From NCBI GenBank assembly GCA_021803035.1, contig JAJZME010000059.1:1-64000 (forward strand): a stretch of 64,000 nucleotides of DNA, in the 5' to 3' direction. How positions within the stretch are numbered: position 1 is the stretch's first letter; each line of letters begins with the position of its first letter. Origin of the DNA: Acidobacteriota bacterium (GTDB taxonomy: Bacteria; Acidobacteriota; Terriglobia; Terriglobales; Acidobacteriaceae). The notes below the pieces were generated by a model that made no database searches, was not told the DNA's origin, and was given only the letters and a program-made list of their open reading frames with translations. Position numbers and translations under genes: made by a program. Of the stretch, positions 25,783-34,916 are shown one piece after another.

Positions 25783-27342
25783 ATGCACGCGCTCGACGTC
25801 CTTATTATCGGCGGTTACCTGCTGACGCTCGTCGTCATCGGCGTGGGTGTTGCAGGGCGGCAGAAGACCACCGACAGCTATTTCGTAGCCGACCGCTCGG
25901 TCCCCGGCTGGGCCGCGGGTCTTTCGCTGGTGGCGACCATCATCACCAGCGTCACCTTCATCGCCTACCCCGGGGCGGCGTATGCCGGAGACTGGACGCT
26001 GCTGGTTCCCGGCATTCTTTTCGTTCTGGTCATCGTGTCCATCGGGCCGGTGGTGGTGCCGTTTTTCCGGCACGTGGTTTCGATGTCGGCCTTCGAGTAC
26101 TTCGGCAAGCGCTTTGGCCCGTGGGCGCGGATGTACTCGGCGTTCGCCTTCGCCGCCGGCCAATTTGCCAAGATGGGATTCGTCTTTTACCTGCTGGCCC
26201 TGTCGGTTGCAGGATTCACGGGCTGGCCGATCACCGCACTGATCGCGGGGCTGGGTGGGCTGGCAATTTTTTACACCTTCATCGGCGGACTGAAAGCGGT
26301 GATCTGGACCGACGTGGTGCAGGGGTTCATGTTGTGGGTGGGCATCGCGGTCACCATCGGGATGCTGCTGTTTTCGCCGCACGCGCAGCCCGGCGCGATG
26401 CTGCACCTGATCGCCGCGAGTCACAAGACGCGGCTGGGCAGCATGCACTTCAACCTGGCCCAGCCGACCTTCTGGACGCTGGCGATTTACGGGCTGTTTT
26501 TCTACCTGCAGAAGTACACGGCGGACCAGACGGTGGTGCAGCGCTATATTGCGGCCAAATCGGACCGCCAGGCGCTGGGCGGCATCGCCATGGGCGCGTG
26601 GCTGTGCCTGCCGGTATGGACGGCGTTCATGTTCATCGGCTCGCTGCTGTGGGCGTTTTACAAGCTGGGCGGGGACGTGCTGCCGGCGACGATTACGCGG
26701 CCCGACCAGGTATTTCCCTACTTCATGGTCACGCAGATGCCGACCGGCGTCGGCGGCATCTTTCTGGCGGCGCTGTTCGGCGCGGCCATGTCGATGCTGG
26801 CCTCGGACCTGAACTGCCTGGGGCTGATCCTGACCGAAGACTTTTACTCGCACTTCTTTCCGCGCCACTCGGATGAGCAGCGGCTGCGCTTCGGCAAGGT
26901 ATCGATTGTGCTGTGCGGGGCGCTGGCCATCGCGATTGCGATGCGGCTCTCCAGCACGCACGGCACGGCGCTGGCTCTCTACTACACGGCCACGGCGATT
27001 GTGGCCGGTGGATTGGCGGGCCTGTTTCTGCTGGCGTTCCTGATGCGGCGCGCGGGGCGCATGGCGGCATGGGCCGGCATCTTCGCCAATCTGATCTTTA
27101 CCGCCTATGCCACGCTCACCGTCAACGGCGGCAAAATTCTGAACCTTGGCAAATTCAACTATGCATGGAATGAGTACACGATCGGGGCAGTCGGCAATGT
27201 TCTGTTGCTGATTACCGGGCTTCTTTTTGCGGCTTTTTTTCCGGCGCGCGGCGGGGCGTCTTCGCGCCATACACTCTGGGACTGGCTTGCGGAAAACAAG
27301 CGGTCTTCTCTTCACGCTATTCAACTGGGAGACATACCATGA
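25783..27342 (+). CDS. Sodium:solute symporter (SSS family), sugar type
   Basis: This 519-residue integral membrane protein has about 13 helices. SSS hallmarks: the first helix ALDVLIIGGYLLTLVVIGVG, then TDSYFVADRSVPGWAAGLSL, SVTFIAYPGAAYAGDWTLLV and QKYTADQTVVQRYIAAKSD, the conserved SSS loop. It probably imports a released monosaccharide or uronic acid with sodium across the inner membrane. It overlaps the aldolase gene by ATGA, so import and breakdown are co-expressed. The substrate is inferred from the neighbours (deoxysugars). Confidence 0.93.
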   Translation: MHALDVLIIGGYLLTLVVIGVGVAGRQKTTDSYFVADRSVPGWAAGLSLVATIITSVTFIAYPGAAYAGDWTLLVPGILFVLVIVSIGPVVVPFFRHVVSMSAFEYFGKRFGPWARMYSAFAFAAGQFAKMGFVFYLLALSVAGFTGWPITALIAGLGGLAIFYTFIGGLKAVIWTDVVQGFMLWVGIAVTIGMLLFSPHAQPGAMLHLIAASHKTRLGSMHFNLAQPTFWTLAIYGLFFYLQKYTADQTVVQRYIAAKSDRQALGGIAMGAWLCLPVWTAFMFIGSLLWAFYKLGGDVLPATITRPDQVFPYFMVTQMPTGVGGIFLAALFGAAMSMLASDLNCLGLILTEDFYSHFFPRHSDEQRLRFGKVSIVLCGALAIAIAMRLSSTHGTALALYYTATAIVAGGLAGLFLLAFLMRRAGRMAAWAGIFANLIFTAYATLTVNGGKILNLGKFNYAWNEYTIGAVGNVLLLITGLLFAAFFPARGGASSRHTLWDWLAENKRSSLHAIQLGDIP

Positions 27343-28175
27343 ATCGATTGCAGCAAGCTGTTCGCGACAACGGTGGAAAGACCCTGCTGGGAGCTGCCGT
27401 TTATTTTTACGATCCCGTCTTTCTTGAAATATGCGCTCATCTGGGTTATCAGGCTATCTGGATTGAAATGGAGCACGGGCACATCACCTTTGCCGAGGCT
27501 GCGGACCTGTGCCGCATGGCGGCGGGCACCGGAATGCTGAGCATGATCCGCATTCCCGATGTGCAGCGGGCGAACGTGCTGAAGGGCGCCGAGTGCGGTC
27601 CGGACATTCTGGATGTGCCCATGATCGAGCAGCCGGAGCAGTTGCGCCAACTCCATGAATACGCGCGCTTCGCGCCGGCGGGGAGCCGCGGCTTTTTCTC
27701 CGTCTCCCGCGCCATCAACTACGGCATTCCCGGCGAGGTGGTGGCCAAGCAGCAACGCCTGAACGCCGGACTCTGCCTGATGGGACAGATCGAGACCTGC
27801 GCCGCGCTGAGCCGGCTGGAAGAGCTGGCCGCAGTTCCGGATGTGGATCTGTTTATCGGGCCCGCCGATCTGGCCGCCAGTCTGGGCGTGCCATCGCAGA
27901 CTTCGCATCCCAGCGTGCGCGCGGCGGCCACCGAGATCGTGAAGACGGCGCGCCACTACAACAAGTGCGTGGCAACGGCCAGCGCGCACGACGAGTATGA
28001 CTTCTGGCTGGGCCTGAATATCGATTTGCTGTTCTGCACCAACGACATTTCCTGCCTGAAACAGGCCGCAGGCGAACTGCTTGCCAATGCGCGGGAAATT
28101 CAGGAGCGCACTTCTGCCACAGCCGCCAAGGTTGAGATCGGATCGGATGGCGGCGACGGGCGCGGCAGAAGGTAA
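27339..28175 (+). CDS. HpcH/HpaI family 2-keto-3-deoxy-acid aldolase
   Basis: This 278-residue cytoplasmic class II aldolase shows AIWIEMEHGHITF near residue 45, the MIRIPD motif around 71, MGQIETCAALSRLEEL near 150 with the metal-binding Glu, and VDLFIGPADLAASLG with the metal-binding Asp. Relatives such as RhmA split 2-keto-3-deoxy-L-rhamnonate into pyruvate and L-lactaldehyde. The following gene, a FucO-like dehydrogenase, makes that substrate attractive. 2-keto-3-deoxy-glucarate-type substrates are the alternative. The tail after residue 260 is Gly-rich and probably disordered. Confidence 0.9.
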   Translation: MNRLQQAVRDNGGKTLLGAAVYFYDPVFLEICAHLGYQAIWIEMEHGHITFAEAADLCRMAAGTGMLSMIRIPDVQRANVLKGAECGPDILDVPMIEQPEQLRQLHEYARFAPAGSRGFFSVSRAINYGIPGEVVAKQQRLNAGLCLMGQIETCAALSRLEELAAVPDVDLFIGPADLAASLGVPSQTSHPSVRAAATEIVKTARHYNKCVATASAHDEYDFWLGLNIDLLFCTNDISCLKQAAGELLANAREIQERTSATAAKVEIGSDGGDGRGRR

Positions 28176-28332
28176 CCAGGGCGGTTCTCCTGTCACTGCG
28201 CCATTTGTGGCCCGCTTCAGCATGGCTTTTTCCTGATGAAAGAGCCACGGAGCGATTGCGCTCTGGGATGCAACCGCAGGTGAACCGCGATCAACGGCGG
28301 TGGCTTTCAAAGCCGGCGATTGGAGCTGAATC

Positions 28333-29478
28333 ATGCCTCTGACTCTCCAACAGGTTCCCGAACTCGTGTTTGGCGAAGGCGCTTTGTCCCGCGCGGGCGA
28401 GCGCCTGCAGGCGATGGGCGTCAAGCGGCCGTTCATCGTGGCTGTGCCTTACGTGCGCAACCACGCGGAGCGGCTGCACCCGGACGCGCACATTGACGTA
28501 AGCACGCAGAACGAGCCTACGGACGGGCACCTTGAGCGGCTGCTCGAGGCCGCGCGGGCCGCGCAGCCCGATGCGGTGGTGGGCATCGGCGGCGGCAGCG
28601 CGCTGGATGTGGCCAAGTTGGTGGCCGCGCTATCGAACAGCACACAGACGCTGGATCAGGCGTGGGGCATCGGCAATCTTGCGGGACGGAATCTGCCCCT
28701 GTTCTGCATTCCGACCACCTCCGGTACGGGCAGTGAAGTTTCGCCCAACTCCATCCTGCTAGACGAAAAGTCGCAGAGCAAGAAGGCCGTCATCAGCCCG
28801 CATCTTGTGCCCGACGCGGTGTTCATCGATCCGGCGCTCACGATCACGGTGCCCGCGCCGGTCACGGCCGCAACCGGCCTGGATGCTCTCACCCACTGCA
28901 TTGAGGCCTATGCCAACCACTTCGCGCACCCGCTGGTGGACACCTGGGCGCTGGACGGCATCCGGCACATCGCCGGGCATCTGGTGACGGCCGTGGGCCA
29001 GCCGGACAACATGGAAGCGCGCACCCACCTCTCGCTGGGCAGCCTCTATGGCGGGCTGTGCCTGGGACCGGTGAATACGGCGGCTGTACACGCGCTCGCC
29101 TATCCGCTGGGCAGCCGGCACCACATCGCGCACGGCCACTCCATTGCCCTGCTTCTGCCCCACGTGCTGCGGTTCAATATCCCCGCGGCGCCCGAACGCT
29201 ACGCGGCCATTGCGCTGGCTCTGGGCGCCGAGCGGCAGGCCAACGACGAAGCCACGGCGCTGGCTGGGATCAACCTGCTGTGGCGGCTCATCGGGGAAAC
29301 CGGCCTTGAGATGCGGCTCTCCGCGCTCCGCATTCCGGAATCGGAGATTCCCTTGCTGGCGGCTGAAGGGCTGGCGGTGACACGGTTGATGCGCAATAAC
29401 GTGCGCCCAATTGCGCAACCTGAAGCCGAGCAAATCTACCGGGCAGCCTTTGACGGCCGCTGGGAGAGCGAACTCTAG
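28333..29478 (+). CDS. Iron-containing alcohol dehydrogenase, FucO-like
   Basis: This 381-residue group III alcohol dehydrogenase has the NAD-binding GIGGGSALDVAKL near residue 84, IPTTSGTGSEVSPNSIL near 127, the metal ligands in GLDALTHCIEAYANH (around 180-195) and HALAYPLGSRHHIAHGHSIA (around 255-275), all intact. In a deoxysugar cluster the likely reaction is reduction of L-lactaldehyde to 1,2-propanediol; other short aldehydes are possible. A GGAG ribosome-binding site precedes the ATG at 28333. The 157-base gap from the aldolase contains no gene. Confidence 0.92.
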   Translation: MPLTLQQVPELVFGEGALSRAGERLQAMGVKRPFIVAVPYVRNHAERLHPDAHIDVSTQNEPTDGHLERLLEAARAAQPDAVVGIGGGSALDVAKLVAALSNSTQTLDQAWGIGNLAGRNLPLFCIPTTSGTGSEVSPNSILLDEKSQSKKAVISPHLVPDAVFIDPALTITVPAPVTAATGLDALTHCIEAYANHFAHPLVDTWALDGIRHIAGHLVTAVGQPDNMEARTHLSLGSLYGGLCLGPVNTAAVHALAYPLGSRHHIAHGHSIALLLPHVLRFNIPAAPERYAAIALALGAERQANDEATALAGINLLWRLIGETGLEMRLSALRIPESEIPLLAAEGLAVTRLMRNNVRPIAQPEAEQIYRAAFDGRWESEL

Positions 29479-29551
29479 CTTTCAGAATACGCAGTTTATT
29501 TTCATGAAATGCTTGCTTCCGGCGGGCACGCCCGTTAAACTTTGTTTCGCT

Positions 29552-31177
29552 ATGTTGATAAGCATCCGCCGTGTGCTGATCGTGGCAGCCGCGCTGTTCC
29601 CTGCCCTGTTGTTCGCCCAGAATCGTCCGCAGCAGAACGTCTTCATGCTGCTTCATCCGGCCGATTACCACCACTACATTGTGAAATTTGGCGCGGCAGA
29701 GCTGGCCGCCACCGGAAAAGCGGCGCCCAACGAGTGGCCGTGGCTGAAGGCCAACATCCCCTTCTTTGCCTGCTCGGACAAGAAGTTCGAGAACATGTAC
29801 TACTTCCGCTGGTTTTCGTTTGAGAAGCACGTGGTGCATACGCCGGAGTTCGGCTATCTCATTACGGAGTGGCTGCCGAAGCCGCAGTTTGCGAATTACG
29901 GCGTGTTGCCGGATGCGGCGCCGTTCCACCTGGACGAAGCGCGCTGGCTGCGCAACCCGGAGATTGCGGAGGACTACGCGCGCTACTGGGTAACGCCGGG
30001 CGCCCGTCCGCACTTGTACAGCTTTGCGCTAGCCACCAGCGTGCGCCATGTAACGCTGGCGACCGGCGACACCCGGCTGGGCATCAGCATGTTGCCGGGG
30101 CTGATCAAGAATTACAAAGCCTGGGTGGCGAAGCATTACGATCCGTCGGTTGGCCTGTTCTGGTCGCTCGATGTGCACGACGCAATGGAGAAGTCGATCA
30201 GCGGCGACGGCTACCGGCCCACGCTGAACAGCTACATGATCGGCGACGCCCGGGCCATCTCGGACTTTGCCGGGGCAGCGGGCGAAACCGCGCTTGCCAA
30301 CGAGTATGCCGCCAAGGCCGACACGCTCGAACACACGGTTGAAACCAAGCTGTGGGATCCCAAGGCGCAGTTCTACGAAGTGGTTTCGCCAGCTCTGGAC
30401 TCGGGCATCCGCAAGGAAAAGCGGTTCAAGAACCCAGGAACGGTGCTGAAATTCGCCAACGTGCGCGAGTTGATCGGCTACATTCCGTGGGAGTACTACA
30501 AGCCCGCGCCTAGCCACGCCGTGGCGTGGAAACAGCTTTTCAACCCCCGTGGCTTTGCCGGCAAATACGGGCCCACCACCGCCGAGCGGCGCAGCCCGCG
30601 CTTCAATTTTCCGTCGCCCGACCAGTGCACGTGGAACGGTCCGTCGTGGCCCTACGCCACCACGCAGACTCTGCTGGGGCTGGCCGATCTGCTGAACGGC
30701 CCCCGGCAGCCTTACATCGGAAAGCAGCAGTACTACCAGCTCTTTTCCAACTACATCCGCGGGCAGCATCGGACGCTCAAAGACGGGCAAAGGATCGACT
30801 GGATCGACGAGGACCTGAACGCGGATACCGACGAGTGGATCGCCCGAACGAAGCTGATCGCCCGGCATAGCCCGCAGGTGGGCCGCGGCAACTACTACAA
30901 CCATTCGGCCTTTGCCGATCCGCTGATTACGGGAATGATCGGCCTGCGTCCGCAAGCCGGCAACAAGCTGGTACTCAACCCGCTGCTGCCACCGGGCAAG
31001 TGGACCTATTTCGCCATCGATGGCCTGCCCTACCACGGCCATCTGCTCACCATCGTCTATGACGAAACGGGCAATCACTTCCATGTCGGGCGTGGGCTCA
31101 CGGTGTTTGTGGACGGCAAGGAGCTGGCCAGCCGCCCCACACTGGGACCGCTTGAAGCCGAACTGCCCAAGAACTGA
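29552..31177 (+). CDS. Exported six-hairpin glycosidase (GH63/MGH1-like)
   Basis: This protein of about 541 residues begins with a signal peptide (RRVLIVAAALFPALLFAQ). The upstream in-frame ATG at 29504 is the alternative start. It is an (alpha/alpha)6-barrel protein of the trehalase/GH63/mannosylglycerate-hydrolase type: FFACSDKKFENMYYFRWFSF near residue 60, GLFWSLDVHDAMEKSISGDG, STNSYMIGDARAI-type helix, and CTWNGPSWPYATTQTLLGLA near 355, whose Trp-Asn-Gly-Pro is a family hallmark. The C-terminus closes with a small beta domain. The substrate is unknown; an alpha-linked glycan is likely. No ribosome-binding site is obvious. Confidence 0.8.
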   Translation: MLISIRRVLIVAAALFPALLFAQNRPQQNVFMLLHPADYHHYIVKFGAAELAATGKAAPNEWPWLKANIPFFACSDKKFENMYYFRWFSFEKHVVHTPEFGYLITEWLPKPQFANYGVLPDAAPFHLDEARWLRNPEIAEDYARYWVTPGARPHLYSFALATSVRHVTLATGDTRLGISMLPGLIKNYKAWVAKHYDPSVGLFWSLDVHDAMEKSISGDGYRPTLNSYMIGDARAISDFAGAAGETALANEYAAKADTLEHTVETKLWDPKAQFYEVVSPALDSGIRKEKRFKNPGTVLKFANVRELIGYIPWEYYKPAPSHAVAWKQLFNPRGFAGKYGPTTAERRSPRFNFPSPDQCTWNGPSWPYATTQTLLGLADLLNGPRQPYIGKQQYYQLFSNYIRGQHRTLKDGQRIDWIDEDLNADTDEWIARTKLIARHSPQVGRGNYYNHSAFADPLITGMIGLRPQAGNKLVLNPLLPPGKWTYFAIDGLPYHGHLLTIVYDETGNHFHVGRGLTVFVDGKELASRPTLGPLEAELPKN

Positions 31178-31224
31178 GACCGCGCCCACGAGGCGCCAGG
31201 ACTGCAGGAAGGAGATTAAGAAAC

Positions 31225-33492
31225 GTGTCGAAGCTGAGATTTTTTGCCACACTGGCCGCAAGCCTGCTGGCCGTGCCGCTGATGGCGCAGAAGCCGGAAG
31301 CCATTCCCATGGTGCGCATCCACGCCGGTTCTTTCATGATGGGCGCCGGTTCTGAAGTGCTTCCGCCAGCGGTGACGAACGGCTATGGCGTGATGTCCCC
31401 GCGGCCCTCGCATGGCGAGTGGGACGAGCACCCCGCGCACAAGGTAACGATCACCTACAGCTTTCTTATTGCCAAACATCTGATCACGGTCAAAGAGTTC
31501 CAGCAGTTCGATCCCGCTTACAAGGGCAATCCGCGGTTTCCCGGCTACGCGGCCGGAGTGAGCTACGAGCAGGCGGTTGCATTCTGCAAGTGGCTCACCC
31601 AAAAGACCGGCAAGCCCTATCGCCTGCCCACTGAAGCCGAATGGGAGTACACGGAGCGCGCCGGCACCACCACGCCTTTCTTCACCGGCGACACGCCGCC
31701 CACGCCGGGCGAGGCGAATCCGTGGGGGGTGGTGATTGGCGCCGGCACGCCGGAGTGGGTGGCCGACTGGTTTGCGCCTTACCAGCCCGGGCCGCAGGTC
31801 AATCCCACCGGCCCGCTCCACGGGCATTTCCGCGTGGTGCGCGGCGGCGGCCTCGATGAGCGCCATCCCACGCCGGGTCACATCTATCCGGCGATGGCGC
31901 CCTTTTTCGTGCGCTCGGCCAACCGCGACAGCATGGCGCCAAGCTTTGCATCGCAGGACGGGAGCATCGGCTTTCGCGTGGTGCAGGCGCCCATGCCCGT
32001 GCCGCATCCTTCGCCCCGGCGCAAGTACTGGTTCAAAACCGATGTAAAGCAGATCGCGGTGTCGCCGACGGTCGGGCCCGATCCCTTGACGCCCTTCTAC
32101 CAGACGCACGAACTGTTCCCGAACCTCGACGGCCGCTCGATGCCGAAGGTGGGCTGGCGCATCGGGCTGCCGCGCGGGCTGGGCATCACTTATCACAACT
32201 CGGCCGTGCAGGTGCTTTCCAACGGCGATGTGATTGCGGCCTACTACAACTCACCCAACAAGGAAGACGATCCCGACCAGACGATCCTGATCATGCGCCG
32301 CCGCGCCGGATCGCAAACCTGGGACATGCCCGACCCGTGGCCGGAGTTTGCCAGTTCCGCCCTGGCCGCGCCGGTCTTCTGGAATGACCACGGCCTGCTC
32401 TGGTTTTTCTTCGGCTTTCCGCGCCTGATCGGCCGGCCGCCGTTCGCCTTTGTGCAATCGAAGGACAACGGCGCCAATTGGGGCTCAATTCAGTTCCCGC
32501 ACATCGTCGGCCGGATCCCCCGCTACGATTCGCAGACCATCAACTCGGTTGTGCAGGCCAAGGACGGCACCATCTACGTTCCCACGGATGCCCCCGGCCG
32601 CGGCGCAGGCGGGCTCCCCGCTTCGTCGGACGTGTGGGCGACCAAGAACAACGGAAAGACCTGGTTCTACACCGGCGGGCGCACGGCTGGGCGGCATACA
32701 ACGCTGGCCATTGCGAAAAACGGCGACCTGCTTGGCTTCGGTGGCAAGTACTCCGAGATCGACGGGCACATGCCGCTGGCGATCAGCTCCAACGGCGGCA
32801 AATCCTGGCGCGTCGTACCGACGCCCTTTGACGAGTTGATGAGCGGCGAGCGGCCCAGCGTCATTCGCCTCGCCGACGGCCGCCTGTTCTTTGTGGCCGA
32901 CTACAACCCGCATCACCTCAAGCACATTCACAAGGACGGCGCCTTTGTCGCGCTCTCCAGCAACGACGGCAAAACCTGGATCGAGAAGCGGTTGCCTTCG
33001 AACATTCTCACCGTGGGCTACGTGACGGCGACACAGGCGCCGAACGGCCTGATCCACATTGTCACCTCGAAGAATCCGGTCAACTACGAGATCGTGCTCA
33101 ACGAGGCCTGGGTCCTGTCGAAGTCCGAGGCCGCCACACCGCCGCCGGACTCCATCACCGATGTGACCGAGCACCGCGAATACTTCCCCGATGGAAGGCT
33201 GCGGGCCACCTGGTCGAGCGGCCTGGCCAACGACGGACAGATTCTGCTCGAAGGCGTGCAGACCTTCTACTACCAGAACGGGCGCAAGCAATGGGTCTCC
33301 GACTACCACCTGGGCAACAAGACCGGCAAAGAGGTCTACTACCGGCCCAATGGATCGATGAAGTGGGAGAAGACCTACGCGCCGGACGGAAGCTGGACGT
33401 GGCGCAACTTCGACCACGAGGGCCATGTGACCTCTGAGTCGCACTGGCACAACAAAACGCTGCTCAGTTACAACATCGCGGGAGAAAAATAA
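31225..33492 (+). CDS. FGE-fold / sialidase-like propeller / MORN-like fusion, exported
   Basis: This 755-residue protein has a GTG start with AGGAG upstream and a signal peptide (LRFFATLAASLLAVPLMAQ). Residues about 25-255 are an FGE-sulfatase (formylglycine-generating-enzyme) fold: IHAGSFMMG, VSYEQAVAFCKWL, YRLPTEAEWEYTERAG, VVRGGG. The two catalytic Cys that follow RGGS in true FGE are absent. Residues about 320-640 are a BNR propeller with four Asp boxes (SKDNGANW, TKNNGKTW, SSNGGKSW, SSNDGKTW). Residues about 665-755 are MORN/YwqK-like repeats (FYYQNGRKQW; YYRPNGSMKWEK). It is probably an exported glycan-active enzyme with a lectin-like front domain. The stop overlaps the next ATG by one base. 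Confidence 0.85.
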   Translation: MSKLRFFATLAASLLAVPLMAQKPEAIPMVRIHAGSFMMGAGSEVLPPAVTNGYGVMSPRPSHGEWDEHPAHKVTITYSFLIAKHLITVKEFQQFDPAYKGNPRFPGYAAGVSYEQAVAFCKWLTQKTGKPYRLPTEAEWEYTERAGTTTPFFTGDTPPTPGEANPWGVVIGAGTPEWVADWFAPYQPGPQVNPTGPLHGHFRVVRGGGLDERHPTPGHIYPAMAPFFVRSANRDSMAPSFASQDGSIGFRVVQAPMPVPHPSPRRKYWFKTDVKQIAVSPTVGPDPLTPFYQTHELFPNLDGRSMPKVGWRIGLPRGLGITYHNSAVQVLSNGDVIAAYYNSPNKEDDPDQTILIMRRRAGSQTWDMPDPWPEFASSALAAPVFWNDHGLLWFFFGFPRLIGRPPFAFVQSKDNGANWGSIQFPHIVGRIPRYDSQTINSVVQAKDGTIYVPTDAPGRGAGGLPASSDVWATKNNGKTWFYTGGRTAGRHTTLAIAKNGDLLGFGGKYSEIDGHMPLAISSNGGKSWRVVPTPFDELMSGERPSVIRLADGRLFFVADYNPHHLKHIHKDGAFVALSSNDGKTWIEKRLPSNILTVGYVTATQAPNGLIHIVTSKNPVNYEIVLNEAWVLSKSEAATPPPDSITDVTEHREYFPDGRLRATWSSGLANDGQILLEGVQTFYYQNGRKQWVSDYHLGNKTGKEVYYRPNGSMKWEKTYAPDGSWTWRNFDHEGHVTSESHWHNKTLLSYNIAGEK

Positions 33493-34514
33493 TGACGACA
33501 GGGGCGCCTAGACCAGCAGCACGGAGATGGATTCGCGCATTGGCGGGCAGCGTTGCGCTGGCAGCTTGTGGACTGACGCTTGCGGCGCAGGCGCCAGCCG
33601 CGCAAAAGGCCGCTGCGCCACAAAAAGCCGCACAACCGGCGCACGGCGACTGGCTCTTTGTCTACTTCAAAGAGCCGGCCAACCAGGGCATCTACTTCGC
33701 GCTGAGCCGTGACGGCTACCACTTTACGCCGCTGAACAACGGTCAGCCGTGGCTTCCGCCGTCGCACCCGGGCGAGCTGATGCGCGATCCGTTTCTGACG
33801 CGCGGACCGCACGGCCTCTACCGGCTGGTGTGGACCTGGGGCTGGCACGGCGACTCCATGGGCTACGCCACCTCGCGCAATCTGCTCACCTGGTCGGCAC
33901 AAAGGCAGATCCCCATCATGCGGGATTACCCGGAGACCCGCAACGTCTGGGCGCCGCGCATCTTTTGGGACGCAGGCCGCAAGCAGTGGCTCGTCATCTG
34001 GTCCAGCGCCATGAACAACTCGACCACCGGCAACCACATCTGGTCGGCGCTGACGCCGGATTTCAAGACCTTTTCCAAGCCCCGGATCTTCTTCGATCCG
34101 GGCTACGTCACTATCGACGCCACCATCTTTCACCAGCCGGGCGGGCCGTACCGCATGGTTTTCAAGGATCAGAGCTACGATCCGCTCAGCTTTCAGGAGC
34201 GCGTCGCCACCGGCCCCACGCTGCTGGGCCCGTGGAAGCATATCTCCGCGCCCATCAATGAAACCTGGTCGGAAGGGCCGTCGGTTATCCACGTCGGCAA
34301 GCGCTACATCGTCTACTACGACCACTACCGGGCGCCGCATATAAGCTATGAGGGCGTGGCGACGACGAACTGGAAGCGATGGGTGGACATCACGCCGGAG
34401 ACGTCATTCCCCAAATACTGCAAGCACGGCAGCTTTGTGAAGATCCGCGCTGCGGAAGCGGCGCGGCTGATAGCGCGGCATGACGCCCCGGCCGCAGCCA
34501 GTTCTGCCGATTGA
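33492..34514 (+). CDS. GH43-like five-bladed propeller glycosidase, exported
   Basis: This 340-residue protein has an RR-containing signal (RRWIRALAGSVALAACGLTL), with a possible lipoprotein-type Cys in AACG, and an Ala/Gln-rich linker. The propeller opens with DWLFVYFKEP, MRDPFLTRGPHGLYRLVWTW (catalytic-base-type Asp), NVWAPRIFWDAGRKQWLVIW (pKa-modulating region) and ETWSEGPSVIHVGKRYIVYY, where the Glu of SEGP fits the acid. These are GH43-type motifs, so arabinofuranosidase, xylosidase or exo-galactanase activity is possible. It is coupled to the fusion gene (TAATG) and is last in the cluster. Confidence 0.85.
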   Translation: MTTGAPRPAARRWIRALAGSVALAACGLTLAAQAPAAQKAAAPQKAAQPAHGDWLFVYFKEPANQGIYFALSRDGYHFTPLNNGQPWLPPSHPGELMRDPFLTRGPHGLYRLVWTWGWHGDSMGYATSRNLLTWSAQRQIPIMRDYPETRNVWAPRIFWDAGRKQWLVIWSSAMNNSTTGNHIWSALTPDFKTFSKPRIFFDPGYVTIDATIFHQPGGPYRMVFKDQSYDPLSFQERVATGPTLLGPWKHISAPINETWSEGPSVIHVGKRYIVYYDHYRAPHISYEGVATTNWKRWVDITPETSFPKYCKHGSFVKIRAAEAARLIARHDAPAAASSAD

Positions 34515-34916
34515 GGATATTTCGCGCAGGCGTGAAGCTGAATGCCGCCGTTCACAAATTTAATATCTTCAAAAAAGTTCTTTCATAAAAGCAATTACCT
34601 TGCGCCTACCATCTCATCAAATGGTAGGCGCAAGTTACTTTCGCGTTCGTATTCGTATGCTTGCAGTGCGCCCAGCTTAGGAGCGGTTGTTTCGATACAT
34701 TAGTAACATCTACTTAGTAATAACACTGTCACTCTTACTCAATCACGTAAGTGCTATATTCCGGTTACTTCCAGAAATGGTAGATTCAAGCCATCGAATG
34801 GTGGTCAGTGCGCTTTCCGGTCGTATCTCTTTTTGACACGCTGCGTACGCACATACAGAAGCGAGCTGGCCGGGCCTCATTTCAGTCGATAAATCCTTAT
34901 GTAGCAAAGGAATGCA
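34515..34916. other. AT-rich intergenic region
   Basis: The 402 bases between the GH43-like and EAL genes are clearly AT-richer than the rest of the window. They hold a 14-bp-stem hairpin (separate entry), several TTAGTAA-type motifs (34700-34735) and a TATATT near 34753 that could be a -10 box for the EAL gene. No gene is seen. Confidence 0.5.
34599..34634. terminator. Perfect 14-bp hairpin, possible minus-strand-type terminator or element end
   Basis: CTTGCGCCTACCAT (34599-34612) pairs perfectly with ATGGTAGGCGCAAG (34621-34634) around an 8-base loop. On the plus strand it is followed by TTACTTTC, a poor U tract. On the minus strand the downstream bases are T-rich (complement of 34567-34590). 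It could stop transcription from either side, or be the end of a decayed mobile element. Confidence 0.45.

Noticed and set aside
25777-27324. 515-residue open frame antisense to the symporter
   Set aside because: Gln/Arg/His-rich shadow of a high-GC gene; the plus-strand frame is a clear SSS symporter.
31225-31990. FGE-fold domain as part of a sulfatase-activation system or a diversity-generating retroelement target
   Set aside because: Catalytic Cys are missing, no sulfatase gene is present, and there is no reverse transcriptase or template repeat nearby.
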